Source: Pocillopora verrucosa (lineage: Eukaryota > Cnidaria > Anthozoa > Scleractinia > Pocilloporidae). From it: DNA of 64,000 nt. A model generated the notes under the pieces. The model saw only the letters and a list, made by a program, of their open reading frames with translations. It had not been told where the DNA came from and searched no databases. The stretch is taken from assembly GCF_036669915.1 (NCBI RefSeq), contig NC_089325.1, positions 6,358,900 through 6,422,899 on the forward strand. The letters run 5' to 3'. Positions 32,001-42,542 of this stretch are shown one piece after another. Position 1 is the stretch's first letter. Each line of letters begins with the position of its first letter. A program made the translations under genes and the position numbers.

Positions 32001-32859
32001 CATTACTCTGCAGAGTGGAGCTTGCTTCATCACTTCCATTGTCTGTGTTAGGCAATACAGGACAGCTTGAAGTTGAATTCATTTGCACCTGAGGTTCTTT
32101 CTCATCAGAGGAACTAATATTTGCAACACTATCAGCATTAGAATTACAAGAAATCATATCTTGTTCTTGCATACCATTCTGTACACTACCCTGTGGGGTC
32201 CTAATCACTCTCCTGGGAGGTTTTAAGGGGGCCCTTTTTGCTGGAACATCAGGTTGTTTTGATTGAACTTGGAGTTGATCCACTTCCACATGCTTAGCAT
32301 CTTGTAGAGGAGTATCTGAAACTTTTGAAGTCTCTTTAGAGGGTATCTCTCTTTCTTCTAAATCTGCTCTTGGCGGAATAGGAGGAGGTGCTTTCAAAGA
32401 GCTGGATTTTTTCTTCGGTGGAAGTAAAGGAACGTCAGGAACTTTAGTATCAAGGCCTTCACCTGTGGTAATTTCACAACTGTCTTCCTTCGGAAGCTGA
32501 TCATTACAAGCACTTACACTTTCGTCTTCGCTAACAAAATTTATGAGCGAGTCCTGCTGCTCAGTTCCAGTTTCAGACCTGTCTGTTGTTACGTCCGTGT
32601 TCGGGCTGACACTGCCATCTTCCTCGTTCGTGAAATCCATACCAAGTTTTTCCCTGAGTTTCTCCGTAAACATAAGAAATCTTTTTCGATGATATGGCAT
32701 GACGATTCCCATCTTATCAAGGGCATCTTCATTTATTGAGCAACAGGTCTCCAGTGATGTAAAGCCGTTTGACTCAAGTTTCTCAGCATACCTATCGAGT
32801 TTGACTTCGGCCAACAACCATTCTCTGACCGCGTCAAAGTCTTCCTTTGCGGTAGCCAT
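8009..32859 (-). CDS. ARAP: ARAP-family dual Arf-GAP/Rho-GAP
   Basis: Homologue of vertebrate ARAP1/2/3, which inactivate Arf and Rho GTPases at phosphoinositide-rich membranes. Coding exons, 5' to 3' on the - strand (high-low): 32859-31542, 30437-29872, 29744-29725, 28828-28768, 28332-28295, 27693-27618, 27131-27063, 26623-26557, 26368-26316, 25750-25697, 25288-25239, 25140-25092, 24340-24228, 23906-23822, 23323-23263, 23024-22971, 22360-22275, 21692-21604, 20711-20618, 19943-19875, 19486-19447, 18730-18690, 18549-18522, 18414-18362, 17915-17850, 17413-17357, 17235-17129, 16669-16600, 16308-16218, 16051-15971, 15857-15723, 15095-14990, 14366-14282, 14037-13954, 13516-13487, 13382-13335, 12906-12826, 12573-12462, 12095-11989, 11275-11162, 11053-10939, 10317-10270, 9869-9806, 9106-9038, 8608-8567, 8113-8009. 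Order: SAM, Pro-rich, Tyr repeats, PH, PH, ArfGAP, ankyrin, PH, RhoGAP, RA, PH, basic tail; about 1,683 residues against 1,450-1,700 in human. Every junction keeps phase except 10939/10317. Only one PH lies between ankyrin and RhoGAP, where vertebrates have two. Confidence 0.93.
8224..8545. mobile_element. MITE with CGAAACGTCAG hairpin
   Basis: Contains the inverted pair gctgacgtttcgag / ctcgaaacgtcagc, then ctctttacaatggccaattt and atcaactcagttgata. A relative at 16345-16570 shares tcgaaatgtcagttttgaaa, ggtggccaatttac and the left segment gtttctaaagaaactgtggc. It sits between the last two ARAP coding exons. Confidence 0.7.
9228..9492. mobile_element. CCAAT-rich MITE, copy with both ends
   Basis: The left end attttcaattga pairs with the right end tcaattgaaaat. 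The 265-bp element carries at least five ATTGG/CCAAT motifs on alternating strands and no open reading frame. Relatives lie at 12185, 13056, 18058 and 42543. Confidence 0.8.
10722..10788 (+). repeat. tRNA-like fragment (degenerate SINE head)
   Basis: catttggtagagaatatcaa followed by gggtttgaattc resembles the D-loop and B-box of a tRNA. The acceptor stem does not pair well, so a working tRNA gene is not supported. Confidence 0.4.
12185..12410. mobile_element. CCAAT-rich MITE family, diverged copy
   Basis: Starts with ttttcaattgag and ends near gccattgtgattactttg. It is diverged from the copy at 9228-9492 and lies in an ARAP intron. Confidence 0.55.
13056..13262. mobile_element. CCAAT-rich MITE family copy
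   Basis: Starts tttttaattgagtgtcaaaa, includes ctctgtgattggtctagaaa and ataattggtcg, and has lost its right end. It lies in an ARAP intron. Confidence 0.65.
13954..16308 (-). other. ARAP: ARAP exons 29-34: RhoGAP domain
   Basis: About residues 1179-1372. It opens VFGVLLCQQ, has the arginine finger in EGVYRVNGG and the conserved LKQYLRQLPDPVIP, then NHGTLKAIISHLT and NIAMIFGPTLM. All hallmark residues of an active RhoGAP are present. Confidence 0.92.
16345..16570. mobile_element. MITE related to 8224-8545
   Basis: Shares gtttctaaagaaactgtggc, cgctcgaaatgtcagttttg and ggtggccaatttacgttatc with the element at 8224-8545. It lies in the ARAP intron just before the RhoGAP exons. Confidence 0.65.
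16899..17090. mobile_element. TTAACCCTTTA element, type B
   Basis: Begins tttaacccctaagagtgact, with the internal marks tcacgagaataagggaaatg and cctttggaaatgtatacaga that recur in the other type B copies. The right end has decayed. Confidence 0.65.
17625..17766. mobile_element. Palindromic MITE with CCCACCTACCCC arms (copy 1)
   Basis: The left arm tctgggcaaccgcccaccta is mirrored by taggtgggcagttgcccaga on the right, around a core rich in taacccaacattaacc. A second copy lies at 25930-26068. Confidence 0.8.
18058..18294. mobile_element. CCAAT-rich MITE family copy
   Basis: Starts aatttaaaattgagtgtcga and ends near tttacgacaattg. It includes aaccaataaga, tattggctc and gattggccg, and lies in an ARAP intron. 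Confidence 0.65.
18823..19281. mobile_element. pogo-like MITE with CAGTCGAACCTGT ends
   Basis: The 459-bp element has the inverted ends cagtcgaacctgt and acaggttcgactg and is flanked on both sides by TA, the target duplicated by Tc1/mariner/pogo elements. Sub-repeats such as aagcggtcac and aacgatcac fill the interior. No transposase frame remains. It lies in the ARAP intron between exons 21 and 22. Confidence 0.85.
20165..20400. repeat. Two tandem copies of a ~115-bp unit
   Basis: The marks ggatcacacc, cacagaatcagctgt and agccacagaa occur twice in the same order about 115 bp apart. The function is unknown; it lies in an ARAP intron. Confidence 0.7.
21398..21578 (+). mobile_element. TTAACCCTTTA element, type A, right end lost
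   Basis: Begins ttaaccctttaactcccatg and includes gatgagaataaagaaaaata and cagtaaggagaatt. It lies in an ARAP intron. Confidence 0.75.
24513..24690 (+). mobile_element. TTAACCCTTTA element, type C, partial
   Basis: Includes ggaagtgatcaatatgtaac, atcaggtagaagttgtta and ggaaatgtgtagcaatta. It matches, in opposite orientation, the full type C copy at 53438-53650. Confidence 0.6.
24752..24943 (+). mobile_element. TTAACCCTTTA element, type A, complete
   Basis: Both ends are present (ttaaccctttaactcccatg and attaaagggttaa), 192 bp apart. It lies in an ARAP intron between exons 12 and 13. Confidence 0.85.
25930..26068. mobile_element. Palindromic MITE with CCCACCTACCCC arms (copy 2)
   Basis: The arms atcaatatcagtatctgggc and gcccagatactgatattgac flank the same core as at 17625-17766, but in inverted orientation. 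Confidence 0.8.
27155..27365. repeat. Three tandem copies of a 60-75-bp unit
   Basis: The phrase aagtagttccaccaaaaaaa ... ggcaaaacaggacacttgc recurs three times with small changes, immediately upstream of ARAP exon 7 on its strand. Confidence 0.85.
27770..28140. mobile_element. Palindromic MITE (copy 2) with 24-bp perfect arms
   Basis: An inverted relative of 2815-3125. At 28032-28080 it holds a near-perfect palindrome: two 24-base arms (ttgacatgataacccaatat...) around one unpaired base. It lies in an ARAP intron. Confidence 0.75.
28178..28282. repeat. Inverted repeat, possible small MITE
   Basis: gctgagtatttttatgag is mirrored by ctcataaaaatactcagc, with about 55 bp between the arms. It lies in an ARAP intron next to the PH1 exon. 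Confidence 0.7.
28405..28605 (+). mobile_element. TTAACCCTTTA element, type C, partial
   Basis: Includes ccagaagtgattaccatgca, accaaattctcatcactta and ggaaatgtgtagcagctga, as in the type C copy at 24513-24690. Confidence 0.55.
28915..29111. repeat. 25-bp minisatellite, about 8 units
   Basis: Unit agttcagagtcatttactgtc + atgt, starting at 28915, 28940, 28965, 28990, 29015, 29040, 29065 and 29090 (last unit partial). Variants are C/T at tact/tatt and a/g at catg/cgtg. It lies in an ARAP intron. Confidence 0.93.
29166..29358 (+). mobile_element. TTAACCCTTTA element, type B
   Basis: Begins ttaaccctttgacctctaag, has aaggtcatgagaattaagga and ends near gatattagggtgaaaag. It lies just beside the minisatellite. 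Confidence 0.75.
29469..29678 (+). mobile_element. TTAACCCTTTA element, type A, complete
   Basis: The left end ttaaccctttaactcctgtg and right end tagttaagggttaa enclose the usual type A interior. It lies in an ARAP intron just after the 20-nt exon 29725-29744. Confidence 0.85.
29872..30437 (-). other. ARAP: ARAP exon 2: six 23-residue tyrosine repeats
   Basis: About residues 440-628. Six tandem 69-bp units each encode a 23-residue block of the form STDEYSLVQPLPRKTSQVKS with small changes. Tyrosines sit at about 455, 478, 501, 524, 547 and 570, in the contexts EYSLV (four times), EYTEV and EYSMV, followed by a diverged YEEV at about 588. An acidic segment (EIEYESDDSLDPW) follows. The exon ends AAAAAG|GCAAGT, a GC donor. 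The four upstream units are nearly identical at DNA level, so the array is recent or homogenised. Confidence 0.9.
30591..30801 (-). mobile_element. TTAACCCTTTA element, type A, complete, inverted
   Basis: ttaaccctttaactcccaga at the left and ggagttaaagggttaa at the right; the interior reads as the reverse complement of 24752-24943. It lies in ARAP intron 1. Confidence 0.85.
30862..31245 (+). mobile_element. Two adjacent TTAACCCTTTA type B elements
   Basis: One copy begins at 30862 (ttaacccttggaaatgtcac) and runs to about 31035. The next begins at 31036 (ttaaccctttaatccctaag) and ends near ttagggtgtaaaggga. They lie in tandem in ARAP intron 1. Confidence 0.75.
31542..32859 (-). other. ARAP: ARAP exon 1: SAM domain and proline-rich region
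   Basis: The start ATG is at 32857-32859. Residues about 7-72 form a SAM domain (REWLLAEVKLDRYAEKLES, then DALDKMGIVMPYHRKRF); in vertebrate ARAPs the SAM binds SHIP2 or similar partners. The remainder is low-complexity and holds several SH3-ligand-like stretches, such as APPPIPPR, APLKPPRR and RPAPPPPPTR. The exon ends in phase 1 at CAAG|GTTAGC. Confidence 0.92.
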
Positions 32860-35800
32860 AAGAAATCAAACGCTCACACTCTTGCAAGGATCCATGTGGC
32901 TATAGATCAAAGACTAATAAATGATTCATCAGTAGGACTTTAAGTATGCACATTACCACCTTAAGATCGTTCAAAGCCTAGACTTAATTTACAAACGAGA
33001 CTATGTTTTTGATATAAGACTTAAGCTTCCGGGACCTGTGGAATGCGCACAATCGGAATAAGGTGTTTTGCTGACCACTGTTCAGCAATCACGGGACTAT
33101 GGCATACCTCGAGGGATAGTTACCCCGGAAGAGTGATCCTTTTAAGAGATTTTTACGAATTGATTTTAAGAAAACAGTGTCAAGATTATGAATTTGGGTA
33201 TCTGAGTGGATTTAGAAGCGAGTGTAGCCAGACGGGGTAGAGCATCCCAGAACAAAAAATATTTTATGCACCCCTGCGTGTTCCCCCCCCCACCCCACCC
33301 TATCTTAACAAAATTCCAAATATAACGCACTATTGATCCGTTTCGATCCAGAAGTCAAAAGACTATCACTTTGGTTGCTTTGCAAGGTGGAAGTGAGTAT
33401 TTCAACGAAGAAATGTACGAATTTCGCAAATTTTCACTAATGGTATCTGTGGTTGTGAAAGTACCATAACAGCTTGGGCACGGGTGTTCATTTTTGCTTT
33501 AAGACGAGGTACATGGTTTTCTCTGAAATGTTTGCAATTTCTCTCACGATTCTTAGATGAATTTTACATAAATTTTTTAATGATAATTGATCTTTAAAAT
33601 GTAAGAAGACTCTAACATGAATGCAAACAAACACTAAACGCTTAGGTGAGTACAAAAGCCTTCAACAGAAAAATTCCGAAAAAAGCAGCTCTCCCCATCC
33701 ACTCTCCTCACAAGGTCATCTAGCATTCCATACTGCATCTCATTGCGCAAAGGTTTGGAATTTCACACCCTTAAGTTAAAAAAAGCCCGAAAATGCAAGA
33801 GGAAAAAACGAAGTAAAAATAATGATATGACATCTGATAAGCAAAATTCTGGAAAAGGCCCAGATGACGTCATTGTGGCAGCGGGACGAAGTGACGCAGT
33901 ATGAACGACTTCTACTTTCGTCGAGTTCGAAGCACGTTTTCGTTGCTAATATCAGCCTTTGTCACTTTCTAACTCCATAGTTAACAATTTTAGGGCAGCT
34001 TAAATTTGCATGACAACAGTGCAGTTTGTGTGATAGCTTCTACACCTCACGGAGGTTAAAATATTCTCAATTTTTTTTCTCCCATCAGTTTTCCTTCTCT
34101 ATTCATAGTTCTCAGTCATTTTAGTCTTCCTATCCTGGAAAGTGAAGAGGAATATCCGTTGACAATACTTTGGCGAACGCAAGAACAGTAAAGAAATTTC
34201 CGTACTGGATGGCCGTGTATTGGCGCAGGTAGGGACAAACTAGGAATAAGGAAATACTAGGATCATAACCTTGTCTAATCTGAGTGCGATGTTGCAGCTT
34301 TTTGATCAAGGAAAGCAAGCAGGATTTTTCAGCGAGGCGAGAAAAAGAGTCTTAGATAACTTCTTTCAGACTGATCATGGCCATGCCAGACTGTTTTATC
34401 GTAACTTATTGTCGGCTTTATCATCATTTTTTTTTTCTTTTTTTTTCAGATAAAGGGGGTCGTACGTACCCTAAAGCATCTACGCATAGGTTTCGCCATT
34501 TTAAGGGTTTGATCTAATTCCAATCTCTCTCAATTTTCCGCCTGGGCTATTACTTCGATATAACTATAAGGATCCATCGAGATTATTGAAAATTTGCCTA
34601 TTAAAGAATTTCTGAATAGCTCAAGAACATCGCTGAACCCGAATTCGCAGAGAAAAGTTACGTGTGAGCAGACATAGCACGAGTAATACTTTTCTGTTTT
34701 TGAACGACATTCCCAATATTTTTTTGTTTACTCCACCGAAAAGTAATAATTCTACAACCGATAATAGAAAGAAAATTTTTTTTGATTTACAAGGAATCTG
34801 AAGGTTGGTTTCAGTCTCAGTTACGACTTATGTCATTAACAGATATCAAGTCTTGCTTTAACAACGGGAAGTCTTATAAAATGGCCACGAAAATATATCA
34901 CTTTTAATTTCATTGCTTTCACTCATTTTTCATTTCGTTCTTTTTGTTTTTGCTTACGATACTACCATGCCGGCTGAAAGTATGAAAACCAATGGTTTGT
35001 TTCGAAGCTTGTCTCCACACTTAAAACAGTTTTATAATTAGACAAAGTTTGAACTTTAAAAGATCAAAGTACGACCATTAAAGTTTCCATTTAGATAAAA
35101 CATAGGTTTTCCGTTGAAAGATAGGGAAGGTTTCTTTAAACTTCTATTTTCTTTCTTTATTTCTCTTAAGAGCACGATATTCTTCCAAGAGTTCAAGATT
35201 TCCCTATAGACAGTACATTGTTATTGTGGCTCAAAATTCAGTTTAAAAAAAAGCATTCACTGAAACATTTGCCCATTCATTAGACTTTTCGGAGCCGCTT
35301 ACGTAATCTTGGGAAAAGACAAAACAAAAGACCTCATTCCTTAAACTTCGTCGATAATTTGTCTAAATAAAGCGCAAAACCTTTTTCAGCTGTTCCATTC
35401 TTTTGTCTTTTTCTTATAACACATGTGCTGCTCTAAAGCAAAGATGACAAGGCAGTATTTGGAAGCCGACGTTATGCATCATGTGACATAAGCTGAAACC
35501 CGCCTGTTGACTGGCACTGAGTACCTTTTGTCAGGAGAGATTAAAGGGCCTCAGCTACCCAAAATAGGCCTTTTCTTACGATAATATAGTCTTTAAAAAG
35601 AATTTTATATTTGGAAATATCTAAACAGTGGAAATATCTTCATACAGAGTTGTAAACAAACAAGAATAATTACTTAGAATAATCTCGATCAACTGACCCC
35701 TGTCGAATCGCTTCACACTTCTGACGTCAACAGTATTTCCCAGACTCCTTTTCCGCACGAGTATATTTTTTTTTCGTGCTTTAGTGCCCACTAACAGAAT

Positions 35801-35953
35801 AGTGAGTTGTCGAGTCTGTAAGCGATGTAAATCACAACGAAAGTCCCTATTTTGTTTTCCTTTTCTTGGGAAAGTCACAGAGATCAGTTCCTTGGGATTT
35901 TCGCCCCATTCAGGTTCAGCTTTGGTGAATAATACCGCCACTCGTTGCCCAGG
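32860..35953. promoter_or_regulatory. Divergent spacer between ARAP and UBL3
   Basis: The two genes start at 32859 (-) and 35954 (+), so this 3.1-kb spacer must hold both 5' UTRs and promoters. No TATA box, conserved motif or coding exon is convincing. There is a C-run near 33285 and T-runs near 34430. An open frame on the - strand at 35621-35980 overlaps the UBL3 start and resembles nothing I know. Confidence 0.4.
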
Positions 35954-38900
35954 ATGGGTGACAGTGTTACTGCACGACATAGAGCAATACCGGATGATAA
36001 AGTAAGTGTTTTTCGAATTTTTCGTCCCTGATCGTGGTTTAACTTACTTAGATGTAATTATTCGTCCATTTTTTTAGTTGAAAAGATCATATTTGGCTTA
36101 TATGGGTAAATCTAGCAACTTTCCTGAACTGTAATCTTGCTGAAGGATCATTAGCGCAGGAACAATAAACCCCGAGTGTTTACTTCAAGAAGATCGATCA
36201 ATAGAATTATTTATTGAAATCCTGGGTTAGGAACGACTTTTATCGAGACTGTCTCGACCACAAAATGAGACCTTTATTGCAAAGGTTTGTCTCCAAGTAA
36301 GCGATACAGTTTTCATCTCCCACACATAATACACACACGTGTAAACGATGACTTCAGTATAATGAAAATGTTGGCAATTTTTGATACAAAAGTATTTTGA
36401 GATTCTATAAGAGTTGTCACTACGCAAAGATTGTCTCTTTAACAATTCACTGACAAAGAAAAATCGGTTAGTTGGTGACCTTCAATCTTAATTTGTTTAG
36501 GGGAGTTCTTTAAAGCAATTTTATGGGACGCAGTCCCTGGTGTTTGTCAAATTGTTCAGTCATATAGATGAGCTTATGATTCGTGGCAAATTGCTTCATT
36601 TGTTCGACTACGTTCACAAGGACAAATAATAACTATATGTTAAAGAAACTGGAATTTTTCGTACGTGTTCATGATCATGTTCGAGACAGGAAAATCTTAG
36701 CGACCCTGTTAAGTGCGCGCCAATTCTTCCGTCGAAATAAAAGACAGAGACAAATGTCAAAACAGAGTTTGACTATTAGTATTTTGTGGTGCGTGTTTTT
36801 ATATTTTTGACAGCTCTCAGATCAAAATTACACGACATGTAGTAGCTAGATGTCGCCCTTTTTATTAAATTTGAATATACACCGTTTCTGTTCTAATGAC
36901 AATGAAATATAGCATCAACGACTGCATAATTTTAGGCATGAAGGTCGAGAAGTCTTCAATTGGATTGAAAACTTATGTAATGTTTGCCATTAGTATTCGA
37001 TCAGTTTATCCTTGTGATGCTCGTGTTGAAGCCTTAAAAAGGAAGTATTCTATGATTGGGAGCTAAATTCTAGATCTTTTATATATTGTTTACAAACAAA
37101 ATTATAAGCAGTAAAGTAGGTTATACTTCAAATGCTCGCTGTTTTGTGATGGTTTCTAATTTTTATCAAAACCAACGAGTATATCTTCTATAATTTTTCT
37201 TGCTTCCGTTTCTTAGTAGGTTTTTTATATTTCCATGTCACAAATTTAGAAGCAAATTCACCTAACAAGTCTGATTTTTTAAAATTATAAAGACCATCTG
37301 AATTTTAAATTAATTCATTTACCCCCTAAGCAATTATTTTTTGTAGTTAAATTTGTGTATTGTTTTGGTAATGTTGAATGCATTGGGTAGCTAATGAGCC
37401 CTATTTTATTGAATCCATGATCACGTATTACAGCACCAAGTGATTTTCAAATTTGTTCATTCTTAATAATAAAAATTTTCTTGAATGAGCAGTTTTTTTT
37501 TTGATGTTAAGGCAGTTAGGTTTTCTCATAATGAAGATTATCCTCTTCTGACTTTGTTTAAACTTGCCAAATAGTCTAGAAATACAGGTCTCTGCATGGT
37601 GTAGGCAAATTTTTTAATATACTTTTGTTTTTCCCTCAATGACCTTTGCACCCAATTTTTTCTGTTCTTTAACATTTTGTTTTATTGACATGACTGTTTC
37701 TCTGATGAAGAAAAAGAACAAAGAAAACTGTGTCTCTCTGTGCTCTTGGTAATACTGAGCTGACAGATGCACTACTGTAGAAAGACTGGTTGTGACAAAA
37801 TTGGATCTGTGTTATGTCTGTGATCAGGTTTCATGAGGGAATACATCTGTGGCAGTTAAATATGTTACACAATAAGATGTGACTTTTATTTGAATTTTGA
37901 TTATGGATAGAGTCTTTTATTCTCAGTATTTAATAAACCACAAGCTCAAGAGGGCTTTTAGAGCAAACTGAGATTCAACTTTTGCAGTTTAAGATATGCC
38001 AAATTTGTGAAAACATATTCTTGAATGGAGCTCCAGATCTTGGCATTGCTGGTATGCTTCCAGTCAAGTCTCAAGTGCTTCTCTGGAGACAAATAAATTG
38101 ATAAGATATGAAAAATCCTTGGAAGAACCACTTTTAGCGAGGCAGAGTTTACTCAGTGCATTACATTTTATATATAGAGATTGCAGGGAAACTCTTTTCA
38201 GGTACTTATATTCATTTAGGCTGAATTGCACATTTGGATAGCCATTATTTTTTCTCAGTTTAAAGATCATTTTAAAAGAAATATGTATATGAAATTATAA
38301 ATGCAGAAAACCAAACGGCTCAAAGTTATGTCCTTGGAAAGTTGTGTTTCTGGAACAGTTTTTGCAGAAAAAATGCAAACATGATACATTTACTATTCTG
38401 CAGTAGTCTTCCAAAGGACAATCTTGTTGACAGGTGGATCAAATAAAACCTTGTAATCTGCAATGTGATATCCTCTTTGATCATGACAGCAGAGAGGGCT
38501 TTAGACACTGGTGTCTTCAACAGGTTTCGAAAATTAACTGGTGCATAAGCTAACAATAATGTGCCAACACTCAACACTATGCGAGTCCACTCTTGCAATT
38601 GTTTTTGTCACACTCACACTTAAAAAACTGACAGAAAGTTGCTGTTATGGGCTCCATAGCTATGCAGAGGTGCAATTGTTGTGAACTGCATCTTCTGCTT
38701 GATTTTATTAGAATCTTTCTCAATTAATGTACATTCAGTCAATTGTTAGATGTGAAAATGTGATCAAGATTTGAGTAATATTTTGTCTGTTGTGATAGAT
38801 GTGAATTTGCAGGAAAATTTACAATCAAGCCTTCAGAATTATACCAAAATAGCACAGGGCACGTAACCCTTTACACCCTAACATGGGTATTCATATTCTC

Positions 38901-41900
38901 CACACTGTTCTCTGTACATTTAGAAGGTGCCGACAATCACAAGTTTCTTTAATTGGTGATCATTTCCTTTTTTCTCATAACATTTATAGGTGATTCAGTG
39001 GTGATATTGTAAAGAGAAATTAGATGTTAGTCACTCTTGGGGTTTAAAGGGTTAACACAAGTGCACTGGACCCTGGTCAAGAATTCTGGGTTTGAGACCT
39101 GGCTTGGTCATTGCATTTTGTTCTTGGGTAAAACTTTACTCTCCTAGTGCTTCTCTCCACCTAGGAGTATAAACTCATACCATCAAACTGTGAGGGAAAG
39201 TTTGGGAAAATGTTGGGAAATGTTAGGAGGTAACCTGCACCATCTTTACCTTAACACGGATCACCCATATTTGCACTATCATTTTATGGTTTAAAGAACA
39301 AATCGATTTTAAACTAATCCAACTTGGATTTTTTAATCCTGAAGGGCAAACATACTTCTCAAACTCTGCTCACAGATTTTGTGATTCCTGTCATATTTTT
39401 AGATTTAAGACACAGAAAACCCTCCTGATTCAATAGTCTTCTTATTCTAAGCAACTTCTTTTCTGTTTTACTTTTCCATCAGATATGTTTGCGGTTGATC
39501 CTGGTATCTGGCAAGACACATGAATTTTTATTTTCACCCAGTGATACAGCATATTACATAACACAACACGTCTATGAAAACTGGCCTGAAGGTTTGTTGT
39601 TGTTTGTAGGTCCTAATACTTCATTTGAATTCTGTCAAAGGAAAAAGCCTCCAGCCATAGCTTCTTTAAATTTTTGCTACCAGTGGGGCTTTTTTTTTAA
39701 TTGTCAGAGCCTTTTCTCTATCAGGATGCAGAAACCCTAACTGAAAAAGAGCACTAGGTTGTTTAGAGGCATCTTTTTGCACAAACTATTTATTTACATG
39801 TTTGTAAACTTTTCGAGTCATGCAACAAGTGTAGATTCAAGTAGAAACTACAACAAATAGTATTTATGGTGATGACTGCTTGATAGATATATTAGAATTC
39901 TAATAATTTACTTGTGCTTGTCTGATTTCAATTTTTCTATTAGTTGAAAATTCAGACTGTTCCCATACCAGTATTTGTTCTTAATATGTATTAAGTTTGT
40001 GTACAGAAAATATTAGTGAAATCCAATGTACCTTATATGACTGATTTAAGGTACAAGATGAAAAAAGAACACCATGAATATTAAGAAAAATGATCAGAGT
40101 TTGTATATCAAGTAGAGACAAGAACCGATGTTCATAATTTCTTTGATTTTGTAAGGTTGGAAAGACGAAGCGGTCAGTTCCCATAATATTCTTAAACTTA
40201 TTTATCATGGACGGTTTTTACACGGAAATGTGTCTTTAGGAGGTAGGTTTTTGGACTCTTTCAATGGTTACAGTACTGCAGATAGGAAATAATCTGAAGA
40301 AGTAAGGAAAAGAGATGTTGCTATCTATATTACATAAGAGTTGAAGAGCATGGATTGAAGCTATGCTAAATACAAAGTTTGTGCAACTCATTCCCCTCTT
40401 TAGAGTACCTACTTAGGTAGATTGTTGCATATGGCCACTTTAGTGATAAGAAAACTATGACTTTGTACCTATTTTGTACCTTATTTGGAGGAAAATTGAT
40501 AAATTTATGAGGGTTTTTTTATCAATGATAAATTCAGTAAAGCAGAACAAAAGTTAAACCAAACAAAAGGACATTTAAAATATGCGTCAAAAACATCTCT
40601 CTATTCATTGAAACTTTGTTTTGCATCACTGCTTTAGAATCATTGTTGGTACCAACCACTTTTTCATTTAAAAGTTATTTTTCTCCAAAATGAAGCATGA
40701 AACGACAAAACAAACCATAGGATATCTTTGTTTTAAATTGACGGCCACTTGCAGAGATTTCCATCATTTATTTTATGTAAAAAGATGAGAAGTTATGTAA
40801 CTTTCTGCACAAAAGTATCTCAGTGTTATGGTTTGAGATTTGTTAAGTGGATTAAAAATATGAGTTGATGAAGCTCACAAAAAATTGAATTCAAAGTAAT
40901 TGGGCCATACACATTTCTCCCACTGATTTTATTTCATGACAGCACTTAGCCTTGAGCCCGGAAAGCGCAGCGTGATGCACCTTGTTGCAAGAGAAAACTT
41001 ACCTGAACCTGCCACACAAGGTAACTCCATCCTCAATGAAGTGGTAATTTAAGTAACATCAGTCACGAGAAGTTTGGGGGAAAGAAAACATTTTCAGAGT
41101 CCTTTGTGTTGAAGACAAAATTTATTAACAGAACTCCAAAGTCATTCTACCAGAATATTAATGTTGTGCAGTCTTTCTGTCAAAAGGATACCTGGAGTCT
41201 ATAGTACAACATGTGGGCAATGGAACAAACATAAATTTAAGTCAAACAGCGTTATCATTAGAAGGCCAGTAGGCGGTGGAAACCAGCCAGCCCTCATACC
41301 ATTTTGTGCTGTCTACTTTGTGAATTGTGATCAAAGACAGGAAAAAATTTAGTTTTGAACTGATTCTAACATGAATGTCTGGCTAAAAAATTTACTCAAA
41401 TATGTCCCAGAATGCGGGAAATCACATCTGAAGTGTTTCAATTTCAAATTTTTCAAGGGGAGCATGCCCTTGGTCTCTCTCTGCAACATGTCATGCTTGT
41501 TAGCGCGAGCATAATTCAATTCAGCCACCCACCTCAGTTCAGATCATACATGTGTTACATTTTCAAATGACAACCCTGAGTCAAAGATAAGAAGAGTGGA
41601 ATCGTGTTTTAAAGAAGAAAATTGCTTTCAATAGGAAATATTCAAATAGCAGTTGATTAGTATTAAAAATAAGTTCAAAGAGGTAACAGTTGGTCAAAAA
41701 TAAGAATGGTGAAAGTGGAAGAAGAGGAACATGCTTTTCAATGATGAACTGAAAAAATTAGACTAAATAAATATCTTACTTTCCTTTACACTTTCACTCC
41801 CAAGATCTAACAATTAATCATCCCCGATGTTTTCCAAACATTTCCTACTATTTTCACTCTAAGAGTTTGGTTTTTAAATCAAATAACATCTAGTAATTTT

Positions 41901-42366
41901 TGTGAGTGTGTGTGCATGACCTTTTTGTCAAAAAATTAATATTTTCAGTCACTCCTGGAAATAACAGAGTGGTCACTCACTATAAGCACAGGAGTTTTTT
42001 CATGTATTTACATAGGCAAACATATCAATAGAGTTTCAATTGATGCATAGGTGGGGTAGCAATAGTTTATAGTTAGTTTTTTAGTTACTCCTCTGGGTGC
42101 ATCTTTGTCCAGAGAACACCATTGATATCTGTCAGATGCCATTTGGACAAGATGCCCCCATGTCCACCTGGTGTCTCTCTTTTCCCTTCCTCCAGTTCTC
42201 CTCCAGGTTTCCTCTCTTTTGTAAGCTTTTGGAGAATGATTTATATGCCAGTACTTTTATTGTTTCATTTCCTTTACTAGACTTTGACACAACTTTTATC
42301 TCTTCAACAGGTCAAAGAAATCGTGAGAAAACAAGTGAACAAAGCTGTTGTTGTACAATTGTTTGA
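35954..42366 (+). CDS. UBL3: Ubiquitin-like protein 3 (UBL3/MUB)
   Basis: Membrane-anchored ubiquitin-like protein that, in mammals, sorts proteins into small extracellular vesicles. Five exons: 35954-36001, 39483-39591, 40156-40242, 40943-41020, 42311-42366. Phases join exactly to give 125 residues, against 117 in human. Seen: LRLILVSGKTHEFLFSPSDT, HVYENWPEGWKDEAVSS, ILKLIYHGRFLHGNVSLGAL, KRSVMHLVARENLPEP, then QRNREKTSEQ and CCCTIV. The last four residues, CTIV, form a CAAX prenylation box and the preceding cysteines could be palmitoylated. There is no C-terminal diglycine, as in the family, so it is not conjugated like ubiquitin. The start was chosen by its in-phase GTAAGT donor after PDDK and the family's short non-conserved N-terminus. 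The 3' UTR appears long. Confidence 0.95.
38863..39054 (-). mobile_element. TTAACCCTTTA element, type B, complete, inverted
   Basis: gtaaccctttacaccctaac at the left and ggggtttaaagggttaac at the right. It lies in UBL3 intron 1. Confidence 0.8.
39056..39255 (+). repeat. tRNA-derived SINE-like sequence
   Basis: A B-box-like ggtttgagacc (39089-39099) is followed by attttgttcttgggtaaaac and ttctctccacctaggagtat, a body I associate with marine invertebrate SINEs. A piece of the same body is at 53650-53715. It directly abuts a type B element. Confidence 0.6.
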
Positions 42367-42542
42367 CTTTTAGTTTTACTGTTTAGATGCTGAAGAGGTG
42401 ATCTACTCCATATGTTCACTTCAATAGACTTGCCATTAAAATTTTTTAGAGTGTAACTCGACCATAATTTAGATAATCAGTGTGTACATGCATGTAATTA
42501 TATTTGTGATTTAAGAAAAAAACTCAAAACACTTTTATGAGC

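Noticed and set aside
31667-32092. 141-residue frame on the + strand, glycine-rich start
   Set aside because: It is the antisense shadow of the proline-rich part of ARAP exon 1.
35621-35980. 119-residue open frame on the - strand
   Set aside because: It overlaps UBL3 exon 1 and its 5' UTR, has no splice support and no family resemblance. UBL3 on the other strand is certain.
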